Assembly: GCF_014306105.1 (NCBI RefSeq)
Contig: NZ_JACRVF010000002.1
Span: 332,368-396,367, forward strand
From: Pontibacter cellulosilyticus
GTDB taxonomy: Bacteria > Bacteroidota > Bacteroidia > Cytophagales > Hymenobacteraceae
Length of the DNA: 64,000 nt
Direction of reading: 5' to 3'
Of the stretch, positions 36,358 through 45,158 are shown in pieces. The position numbers and the translations under genes are program-made. How positions within the stretch are numbered: position 1 is the first letter of the stretch; each line of letters starts with the position of its first letter. The notes under the pieces were generated by a model that made no database searches, was not told where the DNA came from, and saw only the letters and a program-made list of their open reading frames with translations.

Positions 36358-37482
36358 GTGCAGTTTTCACAGATCATAGGTCATCAGGAGGCGAAGCAGC
36401 TGTTGCTGAAGTCGGTGCAGCAGAACCATGTGGCGCATGCCCAGTTGTTTCTGGGGCAGGAGGGAAGCGCTAATTTAGCTTTGGCTTTGGCCTATGCCAC
36501 CTATATTAACTGCGAAGACAAGCAGCCCAATGATTCATGTGGAACATGTGCCAGCTGCGTGAAAATGAACAAGCTGGTGCACCCGGACTTCAACTTTGTT
36601 ATGCCGGTTACCACTACCAAATCGGTGAGTAAGGATGCGCTGAGCAGCAGGTTCATGAATGAATGGCGGGAGTTTGTGCTAGCCAGCCCCTACCAGGGTC
36701 TGAATGACTGGATGCAGCATATCGGTGCAGAAAATAAGCAAGGTATTATCTCGAAAGAAGAAAGCCGCCAACTGGTAAAGCTGGTGTCGCTGAAAGCTTT
36801 TGAGGGAGACTATAAAATTGTGGTGATCTGGTTGCCGGAGCTGATGCACTCTGCCGCTGCAAACGCACTGCTGAAGCTGCTGGAGGAGCCGCCTGCTAAA
36901 ACGCTATTCCTGCTGGTGGCGCAGGCATCAGAAAAGCTGCTGGTAACCATCACATCCCGCACCCAGATCTTGCAGGTGCGCAATTTTACGGAGCAGGAGG
37001 TAATACAGTATCTTCAGGAAAAGTATAACACAAACACTGACGTGGCTTACCAGGTGGCCCAGTTAGCCGAGGGCAACTTAAATGCCGCCGCCAAGTTAAC
37101 ATCCGAGATCAGCAGCGACTATTTCAGCTTTTTTACCGATTGGATGCGTAACTGCTACAGCTATAAGTTTGCTGAGATGATAGACATGAGTGACAAGTTT
37201 CAGACGCTGGGCCGCGAGAACCAGAAGAACTTTTTACTCTACGCGCTTAATCTTTTCCGGAAAGTGATGTTGTATGGTATGGATGCAGGTCTGGTAACAT
37301 ATCTGCCTCCCGCAGAGCTGGATTTCGTACAGAAGTTCTCGAAAGTGATTACAGGTGCAAACGCTGCGCAATTAACAGAAGAACTAAACCAGGCACATTA
37401 CCATATTGAGCGTAATGCCAATCCTAAAATGGTGTTTGTGGATAGCTCTATCCAGATTGCGGGATATCTGAGAGGAAATTAA
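36358..37482 (+). CDS. holB: DNA polymerase III delta' subunit (clamp loader)
   Basis: The 374-residue AAA+ family protein starts with GTG (MQFSQIIGHQEAKQLLLKSV). It has a degenerate P-loop (FLGQEGSANLALALAYATYI) lacking the Lys, as expected for the non-hydrolysing delta' subunit. A Cys cluster CGTCASCVKM and SAAANALLKLLEEPPAKTLF with ITSRTQIL (sensor 1 region) follow. In the clamp loader it helps open and load the beta clamp. The 66-base upstream gap holds AATT-rich short repeats (ATAATTCATAATTTTT-like). Confidence 0.92.
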   Translation: MQFSQIIGHQEAKQLLLKSVQQNHVAHAQLFLGQEGSANLALALAYATYINCEDKQPNDSCGTCASCVKMNKLVHPDFNFVMPVTTTKSVSKDALSSRFMNEWREFVLASPYQGLNDWMQHIGAENKQGIISKEESRQLVKLVSLKAFEGDYKIVVIWLPELMHSAAANALLKLLEEPPAKTLFLLVAQASEKLLVTITSRTQILQVRNFTEQEVIQYLQEKYNTNTDVAYQVAQLAEGNLNAAAKLTSEISSDYFSFFTDWMRNCYSYKFAEMIDMSDKFQTLGRENQKNFLLYALNLFRKVMLYGMDAGLVTYLPPAELDFVQKFSKVITGANAAQLTEELNQAHYHIERNANPKMVFVDSSIQIAGYLRGN

Positions 37483-37537
37483 TTGTTAAAGGCTAAGTTG
37501 TTGATTTGGCTATAACAGAATTAACAGTTTAGCCTTA

Positions 37538-37545
37538 TAAGTTTG
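37538..37545 (+). promoter_or_regulatory. -7 box (TAAGTTTG) for hemC
   Basis: It matches TAnnTTTG. The predicted transcript start near 37551 falls on the upstream GTG (37550) and so favours ATG 37586 as the real start of hemC. Confidence 0.6.
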
Positions 37546-37585
37546 AAAAGTGCCTAAGCATGGGCACGTTGACAAAAAGAGTTTT

Positions 37586-38539
37586 ATGCAGGAAAACATA
37601 AAAGATAAAGTAATACGAATCGGAACACGAGGCAGCAAGCTGGCTTTGTGGCAGGCAGAGCATGTGGCAGAAAAGCTACAGGCAGCAGGCTTACACACAG
37701 AACTGGTGATTATCAGCACCAAAGGTGACCAGGTGCTGGACCGTTCGCTGGATAAAATAGGCTCTAAGGGCGTATTTACGGAAGAACTGGAAATTAGCCT
37801 GCGCGATGGAAGTATAGATATTGCCGTGCACAGTGCTAAGGATGTGCAGTCTACTATTCCGGATGACCTGGAGCTGGTGGCCTTTATGGAGCGTGAAAAA
37901 GTAAACGACGTTATACTTTCCTTTGATCCTGATTTTAAGCTGGAACGTGACAGCACTGCGGTAATTGGTACATCATCTACTCGCCGTAAGGCATTACTAA
38001 AGAAACACTACCCGAACGTTACTACGGCCGAGTCGAGAGGTAATTTGCAGACACGCCTGCGTAAGCTGGAAGAGAAGCAGTTCGATGCCCTGATGCTGGC
38101 CTTTGCAGGCGTTTACCGCATGGGCTACGATAACCTGATCGTGCATACTTTTCCGGAGGATGAATTTGTGCCGGCTGCCGGACAAGGCAGTGTGGCCGTT
38201 GAGTGTGCAAAGAATCTGGAGCCTGAACTGAAAGCCGCCATTAAAAACGCACTGGACCACCCTGATACGCATGTGTGCCTGGTGGCAGAGCGCGCTTTCC
38301 TGAGAACCATGGAAGGCGGTTGCAGCATTCCATCTTTTGCTTTGGCTACTTTAACTGATGAAGGTGTAAGTATAACTGGTGGTATTGTTAGCCTGGATGG
38401 TAAAACCCTGCTGCAACAAACCATGACTGCCCCTACTGAAGAAGCTGAGGCGATTGGCGTGCAACTCGCAAATGATACACTTCGCAGTGGTGGCGAAGAA
38501 ATCCTGTCAAGTATAAAACGCGAACGCAGCGAGATATAG
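37586..38539 (+). CDS. hemC: Hydroxymethylbilane synthase (porphobilinogen deaminase)
   Basis: HemC joins four porphobilinogens in tetrapyrrole synthesis. From ATG 37586 the protein has 317 residues, with IRIGTRGSKLALWQAEHVAE at the start and KDVQSTIPDDLEL. Substrate-binding Arg residues lie in GTSSTRRKALLKKHYP and ESRGNLQTRLRKLEE. GGCSIPSFAL carries the Cys that binds the dipyrromethane cofactor. An alternative GTG start at 37550 is disfavoured by the promoter box. Other heme genes are not in the window. Confidence 0.95.
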   Translation: MQENIKDKVIRIGTRGSKLALWQAEHVAEKLQAAGLHTELVIISTKGDQVLDRSLDKIGSKGVFTEELEISLRDGSIDIAVHSAKDVQSTIPDDLELVAFMEREKVNDVILSFDPDFKLERDSTAVIGTSSTRRKALLKKHYPNVTTAESRGNLQTRLRKLEEKQFDALMLAFAGVYRMGYDNLIVHTFPEDEFVPAAGQGSVAVECAKNLEPELKAAIKNALDHPDTHVCLVAERAFLRTMEGGCSIPSFALATLTDEGVSITGGIVSLDGKTLLQQTMTAPTEEAEAIGVQLANDTLRSGGEEILSSIKRERSEI

Positions 38540-38558
38540 AAGTATAAAGTTATAGTAA

Positions 38559-38605
38559 ATCAGAAGGCCCGCTCTTAACTTATAAGAGCGGGCCTTCTGA
38601 TTTTG
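38559..38605 (+). terminator. Terminator with 19-bp perfect stem
   Basis: 38559-38577 pairs perfectly with 38583-38601 (core AGAAGGCCCGCTCTTA) around a 5-base loop. The repeat element at 38608 begins right after it. Confidence 0.93.
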
Positions 38606-38607
38606 TC

Positions 38608-38721
38608 TTTTGTCATTTCGAACGCAGTGAGAAATCTGAATAAGATTACAAATGCTCCAGATTTCTCACTGCTACGCAGGTCCCTTTCGACTCTCGTCTC
38701 AGGCATGCTCGAAATGACAAA
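38608..38721. repeat. REP-like intergenic palindrome
   Basis: The arms are TTTGTCATTTCGA (left) and TCGAAATGACAAA (right). Inner blocks GCAGTGAGAAATCT and AGATTTCTCACTGC pair as well; a 35-base extra loop lies between blocks on the right side. The layout is that of the widespread Bacteroidetes GTCATTTCGA-type repeat. It separates hemC from the convergent symporter gene. Confidence 0.8.
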
Positions 38722-38761
38722 ATGCTAATTCATAATCCCTAATTCATCATTCATAATTCCA

Positions 38762-40312
38762 CTACACCTGCGCGGCCTCCACAGCTTTTTTGGTCAAAGG
38801 CTGCTTTTTGGTTGATTGGGCGTAAGCAAGGAAAGCCTGCATCTCACGCTTCACTACTGGAGCCAGTAAGTATAAACCAACCATGTTCGGTATACTCATA
38901 GCAAACAGCATAGCATCCGAGAAAGCGACCACACTTCCTAGTTGAATAGGTGCACCCAATACAACAAAAGCACAGAATAAAACCTTAAAGCTGATGTCAG
39001 AAGCCTTGTTGTGGCCAAACAGGTATGTCCAGGATTTAAGGCCGTAGTATGACCAGGTGATCATAGTAGAGAAAGCGAAAAGTATAACAGCTGCCGCCAA
39101 TACTAACGGGAACCAGTCGATGACCGTGGAGAAAGCAGTGGAGGTAAGGGCGATACCATCACCAGTTTCCTGGGTATATGCACCTGTTACTACAATTACC
39201 AGGGCCGTCATGGTACAAACTATAACAGTATCGATGAAAGGCTCCAGGGAGGCTACAAAGCCTTCGGTTACGGGTACATTGGTTTTAACAGCGGAGTGTG
39301 CGATAGAAGCAGAGCCTATACCTGCTTCGTTAGAGAACACCCCACGTCTCAGGCCCTGTATCATAACACCCACCAGGCCGCCTGCAACGGCGCTACCAGA
39401 GAATGCTCCTTCAAAAATAGCTACAAAAGCAGCCGGTATGTTTGTTAAATTAACCGCCAGAACAATAAGGGCCGCCAAGATGTAAATGCCGCACATAAAC
39501 GGTACCACTTTCTCGGTTACTTTGGCAATGCTTTTCATACCGCCAATTATAACCAGGCCCACCAGCACCGCGATGATCAGGCCGAACATCCAGGCATTAC
39601 CTCCACCAAAAAATGAGCCTTCGGCACCACCGGTTACTGCTATGAACTGCTGTGTGGCCTGGTTTATCTGGAACATGTTGCCAGCCCCAATAGCCCCGCC
39701 AATACACATTACAGCAAAAAAGGCAGCCAGAAACTTACCTAGTCCTTTCATGCCACGCTCGCTCAAACCTTTGTTCAGGTAATGCATCGGTCCACCCGAC
39801 ACAGTGCCATCGGCATGCACATCTCTATACTTTACACCCAGTGTGCACGATACGAATTTAGACGACATGCCCAGCAAACCAGCTATGATCATCCAGAAAG
39901 TAGCACCAGGGCCGCCCAGCGATATAGCAATAGCCACACCGGCAATATTACCAAGGCCAACCGTGCCAGATACGGCTGCCGTCAGTGCCTGGAAGTGCGA
40001 AACCTCGCCGGGAGCACCGGGTTGGTTATACTTGCCACGCACAATATCCAGCGCATGCTTAAAGCCACGTACATTTATAAAGCCCAGGTATACAGTAAAG
40101 AAAGCTGCACCCAGCAAAAGCCACACAAGTATAAGCGGGATGCCTATGGTGTCTGTTAGTGTTACTTCATAAAAGATAATGTCGGAGATGAATTGTGCTG
40201 CGGGACCAACAGCGGCATCTATTTGCTCATCGATAGAAGCCTCTGGCGCACGTGCCATAAGACTGCTAAGCGACGCTAAACAGAGCCCTGCAGTAAGTAG
40301 GATTCTTTTCAT
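38762..40312 (-). CDS. Alanine/glycine:cation symporter (AGCS) family protein
   Basis: The 516-residue inner-membrane transporter has about 10-11 helices. The AGCS hallmark ALTAAVSGTVGLGNIAGVAI (about 109-128) forms the ion/substrate site. FSNEAGIGSASIAHSA and the C-terminal half with STMITWSYYGLKSW also match. An extra hydrophobic segment at the N-terminus (MKRILLTAGLCLASLSSLMA) looks like an added signal peptide. It imports alanine or glycine with Na+ or H+. It is divergent from the cyclophilin gene and appears monocistronic. Confidence 0.93.
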   Translation of the reverse strand: MKRILLTAGLCLASLSSLMARAPEASIDEQIDAAVGPAAQFISDIIFYEVTLTDTIGIPLILVWLLLGAAFFTVYLGFINVRGFKHALDIVRGKYNQPGAPGEVSHFQALTAAVSGTVGLGNIAGVAIAISLGGPGATFWMIIAGLLGMSSKFVSCTLGVKYRDVHADGTVSGGPMHYLNKGLSERGMKGLGKFLAAFFAVMCIGGAIGAGNMFQINQATQQFIAVTGGAEGSFFGGGNAWMFGLIIAVLVGLVIIGGMKSIAKVTEKVVPFMCGIYILAALIVLAVNLTNIPAAFVAIFEGAFSGSAVAGGLVGVMIQGLRRGVFSNEAGIGSASIAHSAVKTNVPVTEGFVASLEPFIDTVIVCTMTALVIVVTGAYTQETGDGIALTSTAFSTVIDWFPLVLAAAVILFAFSTMITWSYYGLKSWTYLFGHNKASDISFKVLFCAFVVLGAPIQLGSVVAFSDAMLFAMSIPNMVGLYLLAPVVKREMQAFLAYAQSTKKQPLTKKAVEAAQV

Positions 40313-40513
40313 TAATAAGTTTAGGTTGATTAGTCAGTTTGCTTGAATATAGCATTTTTAGGGGGAAGTATGAAATTTACAGCTCAATTGCATCTGAGGG
40401 TACAGCAAGAAGTTCTAATAATACAATGGTTCTAATGAATAAGTAAGGAGATCAGTTTCTACTCAAGGCAGGTATAAATTGCATGCAAAGTATAAATACG
40501 AGCTAAAAACCTT

Positions 40514-40521
40514 TAAATTTG
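40514..40521 (+). promoter_or_regulatory. -7 box (TAAATTTG) for the cyclophilin operon
   Basis: It is an exact TAnnTTTG match. It overlaps the TTG at 40519 that would begin a longer frame, so the ATG at 40579 must be the real start, giving a leader of about 50 bases. Confidence 0.6.
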
Positions 40522-40578
40522 AATGCTGCAGATTGTAGCGTTATAGTAAATGATCATCTAAACCAATACATAACAAGT

Positions 40579-41229
40579 ATGAAGCTGCTTAAGAACCTTG
40601 TTTTGGTCGCAGGGCTGGCCATAGTAGTGCCTATGGGGGCAATGGCGCAAAAGCCGAAAGGCAAAGATAAATTAGTAACGATAGAAACACCGCAGGGCGA
40701 AATAAAGCTGGTGCTGTTCGATGATACGCCAAAGCACAAGGAGAACTTCCTGAAGCTTGCCAAAGAAGGGTTTTATGATGGCACCACCTTTCATAGAGTG
40801 ATAGACGGTTTCATGATACAGGGCGGAGACCCAAATACCAAAGACGATAACCCACGCAACGACGGCTCCGGTAACCCCGGCTATACTATACCTGCCGAAA
40901 TTAATCCTGCTCATAAGCATGTGCGTGGTGCCGTGGCAGCAGCCAGAATGGGAGACCAGGTAAACCCAGAGCGTGCCTCCAGCGGGTCTCAGTTTTACAT
41001 TGTTGAGAACCACGACGGCACGCCAATGCTCGACGAGGCCTACACCGTGTTCGGGCAAGTTGTTGATGGGCTGGATGTGGTGGATAAAATTGCAGAGGTG
41101 CCGAAAGGCGAGCGCGACAGACCGCTGTCAGACGTGAAAATGAAGGTGAAGGTAGAGGACGTGAAGAAGAAAAAGATTGCCAAAAAGTATAACTACGACT
41201 ACGCTACACAGTCGCTGCAGAAAAAATAG
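40579..41229 (+). CDS. Exported cyclophilin-type peptidyl-prolyl isomerase
   Basis: The 216-residue protein has signal peptide MKLLKNLVLVAGLAIVVPMG ending AMAQ. The cyclophilin fold shows GTTFHRVIDGFMIQGGDP (catalytic Arg in FHR), RGAVAAARMGDQVNPERASS, GSQFYIV and YTVFGQVVDGLDVVDKI. A Lys-rich tail ends it. It accelerates Pro isomerisation during folding of exported proteins in the periplasm. Only 2 bases separate it from the RmlD-like gene, so they form an operon. Confidence 0.95.
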   Translation: MKLLKNLVLVAGLAIVVPMGAMAQKPKGKDKLVTIETPQGEIKLVLFDDTPKHKENFLKLAKEGFYDGTTFHRVIDGFMIQGGDPNTKDDNPRNDGSGNPGYTIPAEINPAHKHVRGAVAAARMGDQVNPERASSGSQFYIVENHDGTPMLDEAYTVFGQVVDGLDVVDKIAEVPKGERDRPLSDVKMKVKVEDVKKKKIAKKYNYDYATQSLQKK

Positions 41230-41231
41230 AG

Positions 41232-42143
41232 ATGAAAAGAGTACTTATTACAGGATCTAACGGCCTGCTGGGACAGAAGCTGGCAGAATTAATTTTACCC
41301 AGAACAGATGTAGAGTTGCTGGCAACCAGCCGCGGCGATAACAAACTGGCTGAAGTGCTGCCAACACTGCCATTTAGAAGTATGGATGTAACAGACCCAC
41401 AGCAGGTAGAGCAGGTGGTAAGCGAATTCAGGCCAACGCACATTGTTCATACGGCCGCCATGACCAATGTAGACCAATGCGAAACCGACCGCGAAGGGGC
41501 TGTAAAGCTAAACCGTGATGCGGTGCAGTACCTGGTGGATGCCTGCGAAAAGTATAATGTGCACCTGGTTCATGTATCAACCGACTTTATTTTTGACGGG
41601 GAAGACGGACCTTACAGCGAAGAAGCCGAGGCAAACCCAGTGAACTTCTACGGCGAAACCAAACTGATGGCAGAGGAAGTGGTGAAGCAGGCTAAATGCA
41701 AATGGGCCATACTTCGTACGGTGCTGGTTTTTGGCGTTGCCCACGACTACGGCCGCACCAACATTGTGCTGTGGGTGCGTGATAGCCTACAATCTGGAAA
41801 GGTAATTAAGGTTGTAAACGACCAGTTCAGAACCCCAACACTGGCCGAGGATTTAGCCATGGGTTGCTGGCTGGCTGTTAAACACGACGCTGAGGGAATC
41901 TACAATATTTCCGGCAGTGAGATGCTAACCCCTTATGATATGGCCCTGCAGGTAGCCGATTATTTTGCGTTGGATAAATCGCTGATAGACAAAGCGGATG
42001 CATCCACATTTACACAGCCTGCCAAACGTCCGCCGCGTACCGGTTTCGACATCAGCAAAGCACAAAGAGACCTTGGTTACCAGCCCCATACCTTTATGCA
42101 GGGGATCCAGATGGTGGCAGAGCAAGCCGAGGACATACTTTAA
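41232..42143 (+). CDS. RmlD-like NAD(P)-dependent sugar reductase (SDR family)
   Basis: The 303-residue extended SDR has a Rossmann motif ITGSNGLLGQKLAEL (6-20), VHTAAMTNVDQCE, STDFIFDGEDGPYSEE and the YGETK catalytic YxxxK. A C-terminal substrate domain has GIYNISGSEMLTPYDMA. It resembles dTDP-4-dehydrorhamnose reductase (RmlD). No other rml gene is near, so the exact sugar substrate is open. It is co-transcribed with the preceding cyclophilin gene. Confidence 0.85.
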   Translation: MKRVLITGSNGLLGQKLAELILPRTDVELLATSRGDNKLAEVLPTLPFRSMDVTDPQQVEQVVSEFRPTHIVHTAAMTNVDQCETDREGAVKLNRDAVQYLVDACEKYNVHLVHVSTDFIFDGEDGPYSEEAEANPVNFYGETKLMAEEVVKQAKCKWAILRTVLVFGVAHDYGRTNIVLWVRDSLQSGKVIKVVNDQFRTPTLAEDLAMGCWLAVKHDAEGIYNISGSEMLTPYDMALQVADYFALDKSLIDKADASTFTQPAKRPPRTGFDISKAQRDLGYQPHTFMQGIQMVAEQAEDIL

Positions 42144-42170
42144 GATCTCTGTCAGAACACAATTTCAGGA

Positions 42171-42228
42171 GCCTAACACGAGCCAATATTAAAAATATCT
42201 GATTTTTAATGCGCTTGTGTTAGGCTTT
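42171..42228 (+). terminator. Long two-part hairpin, likely terminator
   Basis: An outer stem GCCTAACACGAGC/GCTTGTGTTAGGC (one wobble) carries an inner perfect 9-bp stem ATTAAAAAT/ATTTTTAAT. It is followed by TTTGTT, after the RmlD-like gene. Confidence 0.7.
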
Positions 42229-42314
42229 GTTGAATTTGTTTCCTTAAATTTCAGCTTAAAACGACCTAATCTTAAAACCAACTAAACTAAAACTAAACAC
42301 TTCTACCTTATTTT

Positions 42315-43967
42315 ATGAGTGCTAACAAAGAATCGTGGGGCTCACGTGTGGGTCTCATTCTGGCTATGGCCGGTAATGCTGTTGGTCTCGGTAACTTCCT
42401 CAGGTTTCCGGTGCAGGCAGTACAAAACGGTGGTGGCGCCTTCATCATACCTTACCTGGTGTGCTTTTTAGTGATGGGTATTCCGCTTTTATGGATTGAG
42501 TGGTCTATGGGCCGTTTCGGGGGTAAATTCGGACACCACTCCACACCGTTTATTGTGGATACCATGGGCCGTAACCGCCTTTGGAAATACATCGGTGTAT
42601 TCGGAATCTGGACAAACATTGCAGTTGCCGCTTACTATTGCTACCTGGAGTCCTGGACGCTTTCATATGTGTTCCACTCGCTGGCCGGTACCTTTAGCGG
42701 TATGGACCAAGATGGCGTAGCTGCATTCTTTATCGAGTATGTTAGCCTTGGCGAGTCTACTTTTGGTATACCATACGAGCCAATCGTGTTCTTCCTGATC
42801 TGCTTGCTGCTTAACACTTGGATTCTGTCTCAAGGCTTAGCAAAAGGTATTGAGAGAGTAGCTAAAATAGGTATGCCGATGCTTATCTTGTTCGGTATTT
42901 TCCTGGCTTATAAAGGCTTTACAATCACTGCAGGCGAGAACGGCGCTATCAACGACAGCACGGTAGGTCTTAACTTCCTCTGGACGCCGCAGTACGATAA
43001 ACTATGGTCGCCAAGCGTATGGTTAGCTGCTGCCGGTCAGATTTTCTTTACCCTTTCTGTGGGTATGGGTACTGTGCATTGCTACGCCTCTTATGTTCGC
43101 TCTAAAGATGATATTGCCCTTAACGCCATGTCAGCTGGTTGGATGAACGAATTCGTAGAGGTTGTATTGGGTGGTGCTATCCTTATCCCAATCTCTATCG
43201 GTTACTTAGGCATTGATCGCGTAACAGAGCTTGTACAGAGTGGTGGTCTTGGCCTTGGCTTTAGAACATTGCCTTACCTGTTTTACCAGTGGGGAGATGT
43301 GCTGGGAGCCATCTCGGGTATGATGTGGTTTGGCTTGTTATTCTTTGCTGGTATTACATCTTCTCTAGCCATGGGTACTCCTTGGATTGGTTTCTTACAA
43401 GACGAGTTTAACTGGAAACGTAAACCAGCTGCCTGGTCATTTGGTTTGATCGTACTTATACTTGGTATGCCAACCGTGTTGTTCTTCAACTACGGCGTGT
43501 TCGACGAGTATGACTACTGGGCCGGAACAGTATCGCTGGTAGTGTTTGCCTTGCTAGAGTCTATACTTTTTGCGTGGGTGTTTGGCATTAACAAAGGCTG
43601 GAGAGAAATTATATCTGGTTCTGATATCAAAGTGCCGGGCATTTATAAGTTCATCATTAAGTTTATCACGCCACTGCTGCTTCTGTGGGTATTCTTAGGC
43701 TCACTTTTCACACCAAAAGGCGGTGACTGGGGTAAGGCTATTGCCGGCGACTGGGTGTTGGACGATAGCTCTATTATCAAGAAGATCGCAAACAGTGATT
43801 TGAAGGCTAAAATTGCTGCTGCCACAGATCCGGCTACAGTTAACCAATTGCAGGATACGCTTATGTTCGTGAACGGTTCGCGCATACTGCTGGTTGTGGT
43901 ATGGCTAAGCATTGCCTTGCTGGTGTACATTGCTTACAAAAAACGAGTTAGAGAAGGAAGAATTTAA
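42315..43967 (+). CDS. NSS-family sodium-dependent amino-acid transporter
   Basis: This is a 550-residue, 12-helix member of the neurotransmitter:sodium symporter family. The unwound helix 1 motif is MAGNAVGLGNFLRFP (about 17-31) and helix 2 follows with GIPLLWIEWSMGRFGG. FFTLSVGMGTVHCYASY and SSLAMGTPWIGFLQDEF form parts of the Na+ sites. It imports an amino acid with Na+. The 53-residue MetS-like gene begins 5 bases downstream, an arrangement known for MetP-MetS methionine/alanine importers. Confidence 0.94.
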   Translation: MSANKESWGSRVGLILAMAGNAVGLGNFLRFPVQAVQNGGGAFIIPYLVCFLVMGIPLLWIEWSMGRFGGKFGHHSTPFIVDTMGRNRLWKYIGVFGIWTNIAVAAYYCYLESWTLSYVFHSLAGTFSGMDQDGVAAFFIEYVSLGESTFGIPYEPIVFFLICLLLNTWILSQGLAKGIERVAKIGMPMLILFGIFLAYKGFTITAGENGAINDSTVGLNFLWTPQYDKLWSPSVWLAAAGQIFFTLSVGMGTVHCYASYVRSKDDIALNAMSAGWMNEFVEVVLGGAILIPISIGYLGIDRVTELVQSGGLGLGFRTLPYLFYQWGDVLGAISGMMWFGLLFFAGITSSLAMGTPWIGFLQDEFNWKRKPAAWSFGLIVLILGMPTVLFFNYGVFDEYDYWAGTVSLVVFALLESILFAWVFGINKGWREIISGSDIKVPGIYKFIIKFITPLLLLWVFLGSLFTPKGGDWGKAIAGDWVLDDSSIIKKIANSDLKAKIAAATDPATVNQLQDTLMFVNGSRILLVVVWLSIALLVYIAYKKRVREGRI

Positions 43968-43972
43968 GAAAT

Positions 43973-44134
43973 ATGAATACATCTGCAATTATTGTCATGC
44001 TGCTAACATTGGGCACCGTAACTGCTCTGATGCTATACTTCTTCTGGAGGGTGATGAATACGCCACCCAAACCTGAGCCAGATTCGTATCTGGATAACGA
44101 TGACGAGCCAGGCCGTCAGGAACCGTTACCTTAA
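43973..44134 (+). CDS. MetS-like small subunit of NSS transporter
   Basis: This 53-residue protein is below usual gene-calling limits. One membrane helix (SAIIVMLLTLGTVTALMLYF, residues 4-23) precedes a positively flanked FFWRVM and an acidic, Pro-rich tail (PPKPEPDSYLDNDDEPG). Its place 5 bases after an NSS transporter matches the MetP/MetS arrangement of Corynebacterium, where the small subunit is needed for import. The next gene follows 5 bases later, so all three are probably co-transcribed. The assignment rests on size, topology and context. Confidence 0.72.
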   Translation: MNTSAIIVMLLTLGTVTALMLYFFWRVMNTPPKPEPDSYLDNDDEPGRQEPLP

Positions 44135-44139
44135 TACAA

Positions 44140-45093
44140 ATGAATAAACTCAGACACTTAATCCGGCGATACTTTGGCTTTTCGCAGCGCGAGGTAAACG
44201 GATTCTTGTGGCTGATAACCATAATGGTGCTGCTTACGGCAGCACCATTTCTTTTTAACAGGCTTTATACTTCAGACACAAGTATAAATACAGCTGCCGA
44301 CAGGCAAATTTTAGATAGCTTGGTAGCGCAACTGGAGGCAAAGCAGCCGGAGGGGCCGAAGCGCAGGCAATTATACAATATACCCCATCAACTGCAGTCC
44401 TTTAACCCGAACCAGCTAACTGCAGAAGGTTGGCAGCAGTTAGGTATGCCTCCTTACATGGCGCAGCGCATCCTCAATTACCGCAAAAAGATTGGCGACT
44501 TTACTTATAAGGCAGAGCTAGGCAGGATCTATGGATTACCGGATTCTGTTTTTCAGCAGCTATACCCGTACATCCAGCTGCCGGTAGAGCAGCCGGAAAA
44601 GTATAAGCGCAACCAGAGCTACGCCAGTAATAACAGGCCAACTCCTTACCCGGACTGGAACAATGACCGTAAGCCACGCGAAAAGTTTATACTTGCTCCC
44701 TTCAACATAAATACTGCCGATACCACACAATTAAAGCAGATCAGAGGTATTGGAAGTAAACTCTCGGCCAGAATTGTGAAGTACCGGAACAGCTTAGGAG
44801 GTTTCCATAATGTGGCTCAGCTGAAAGAGGTGTATGGACTGCCGCCCAATGTGGTAGATAGCCTGGAGAAGTACACCTTTGTCCCTAAAGTCAATGCACC
44901 GCAAAAGCTGAACCTAAACAATGCTACAGTAGATGAACTGCGTGCGCACCCTTACATTACACCGAATATGGCACGGCTTATTGTGGCTTATCGGGAGCAA
45001 CATGGGTCTTATCAGCAGGCAGAGGAGATCAAAAATATAAAGGTGATAACGGCAGAGCAGTTCGAGAAGCTAAAGCCATACCTAGAAGTGTAG
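44140..45093 (+). CDS. Membrane-anchored helix-hairpin-helix (ComEA-like) protein
   Basis: The 317-residue protein has an N-terminal membrane helix (NGFLWLITIMVLLTAAPFLF, about 20-39) and three helix-hairpin-helix units. These are FNPNQLTAEGWQQLGMPPYM (about 88-130), FNINTADTTQLKQIRGIGSK (about 193-240) and LNLNNATVDELRAHPYITPN (about 258-310). HhH units bind DNA without sequence preference. ComEA, with one membrane segment and HhH, is a DNA receptor in natural transformation; this triple-HhH form is common in Bacteroidetes and its role is not settled. Confidence 0.85.
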   Translation: MNKLRHLIRRYFGFSQREVNGFLWLITIMVLLTAAPFLFNRLYTSDTSINTAADRQILDSLVAQLEAKQPEGPKRRQLYNIPHQLQSFNPNQLTAEGWQQLGMPPYMAQRILNYRKKIGDFTYKAELGRIYGLPDSVFQQLYPYIQLPVEQPEKYKRNQSYASNNRPTPYPDWNNDRKPREKFILAPFNINTADTTQLKQIRGIGSKLSARIVKYRNSLGGFHNVAQLKEVYGLPPNVVDSLEKYTFVPKVNAPQKLNLNNATVDELRAHPYITPNMARLIVAYREQHGSYQQAEEIKNIKVITAEQFEKLKPYLEV

Positions 45094-45158
45094 TGGTTAT
45101 CTTAGCATTACTGGGTTCATCCTATAATCCTGCAAATCCTGATTACGAGAATAATATC

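Noticed and set aside
39057..40172. Plus-strand frames of 98-142 codons
   Set aside because: Antisense to the AGCS symporter, which has clear family motifs.
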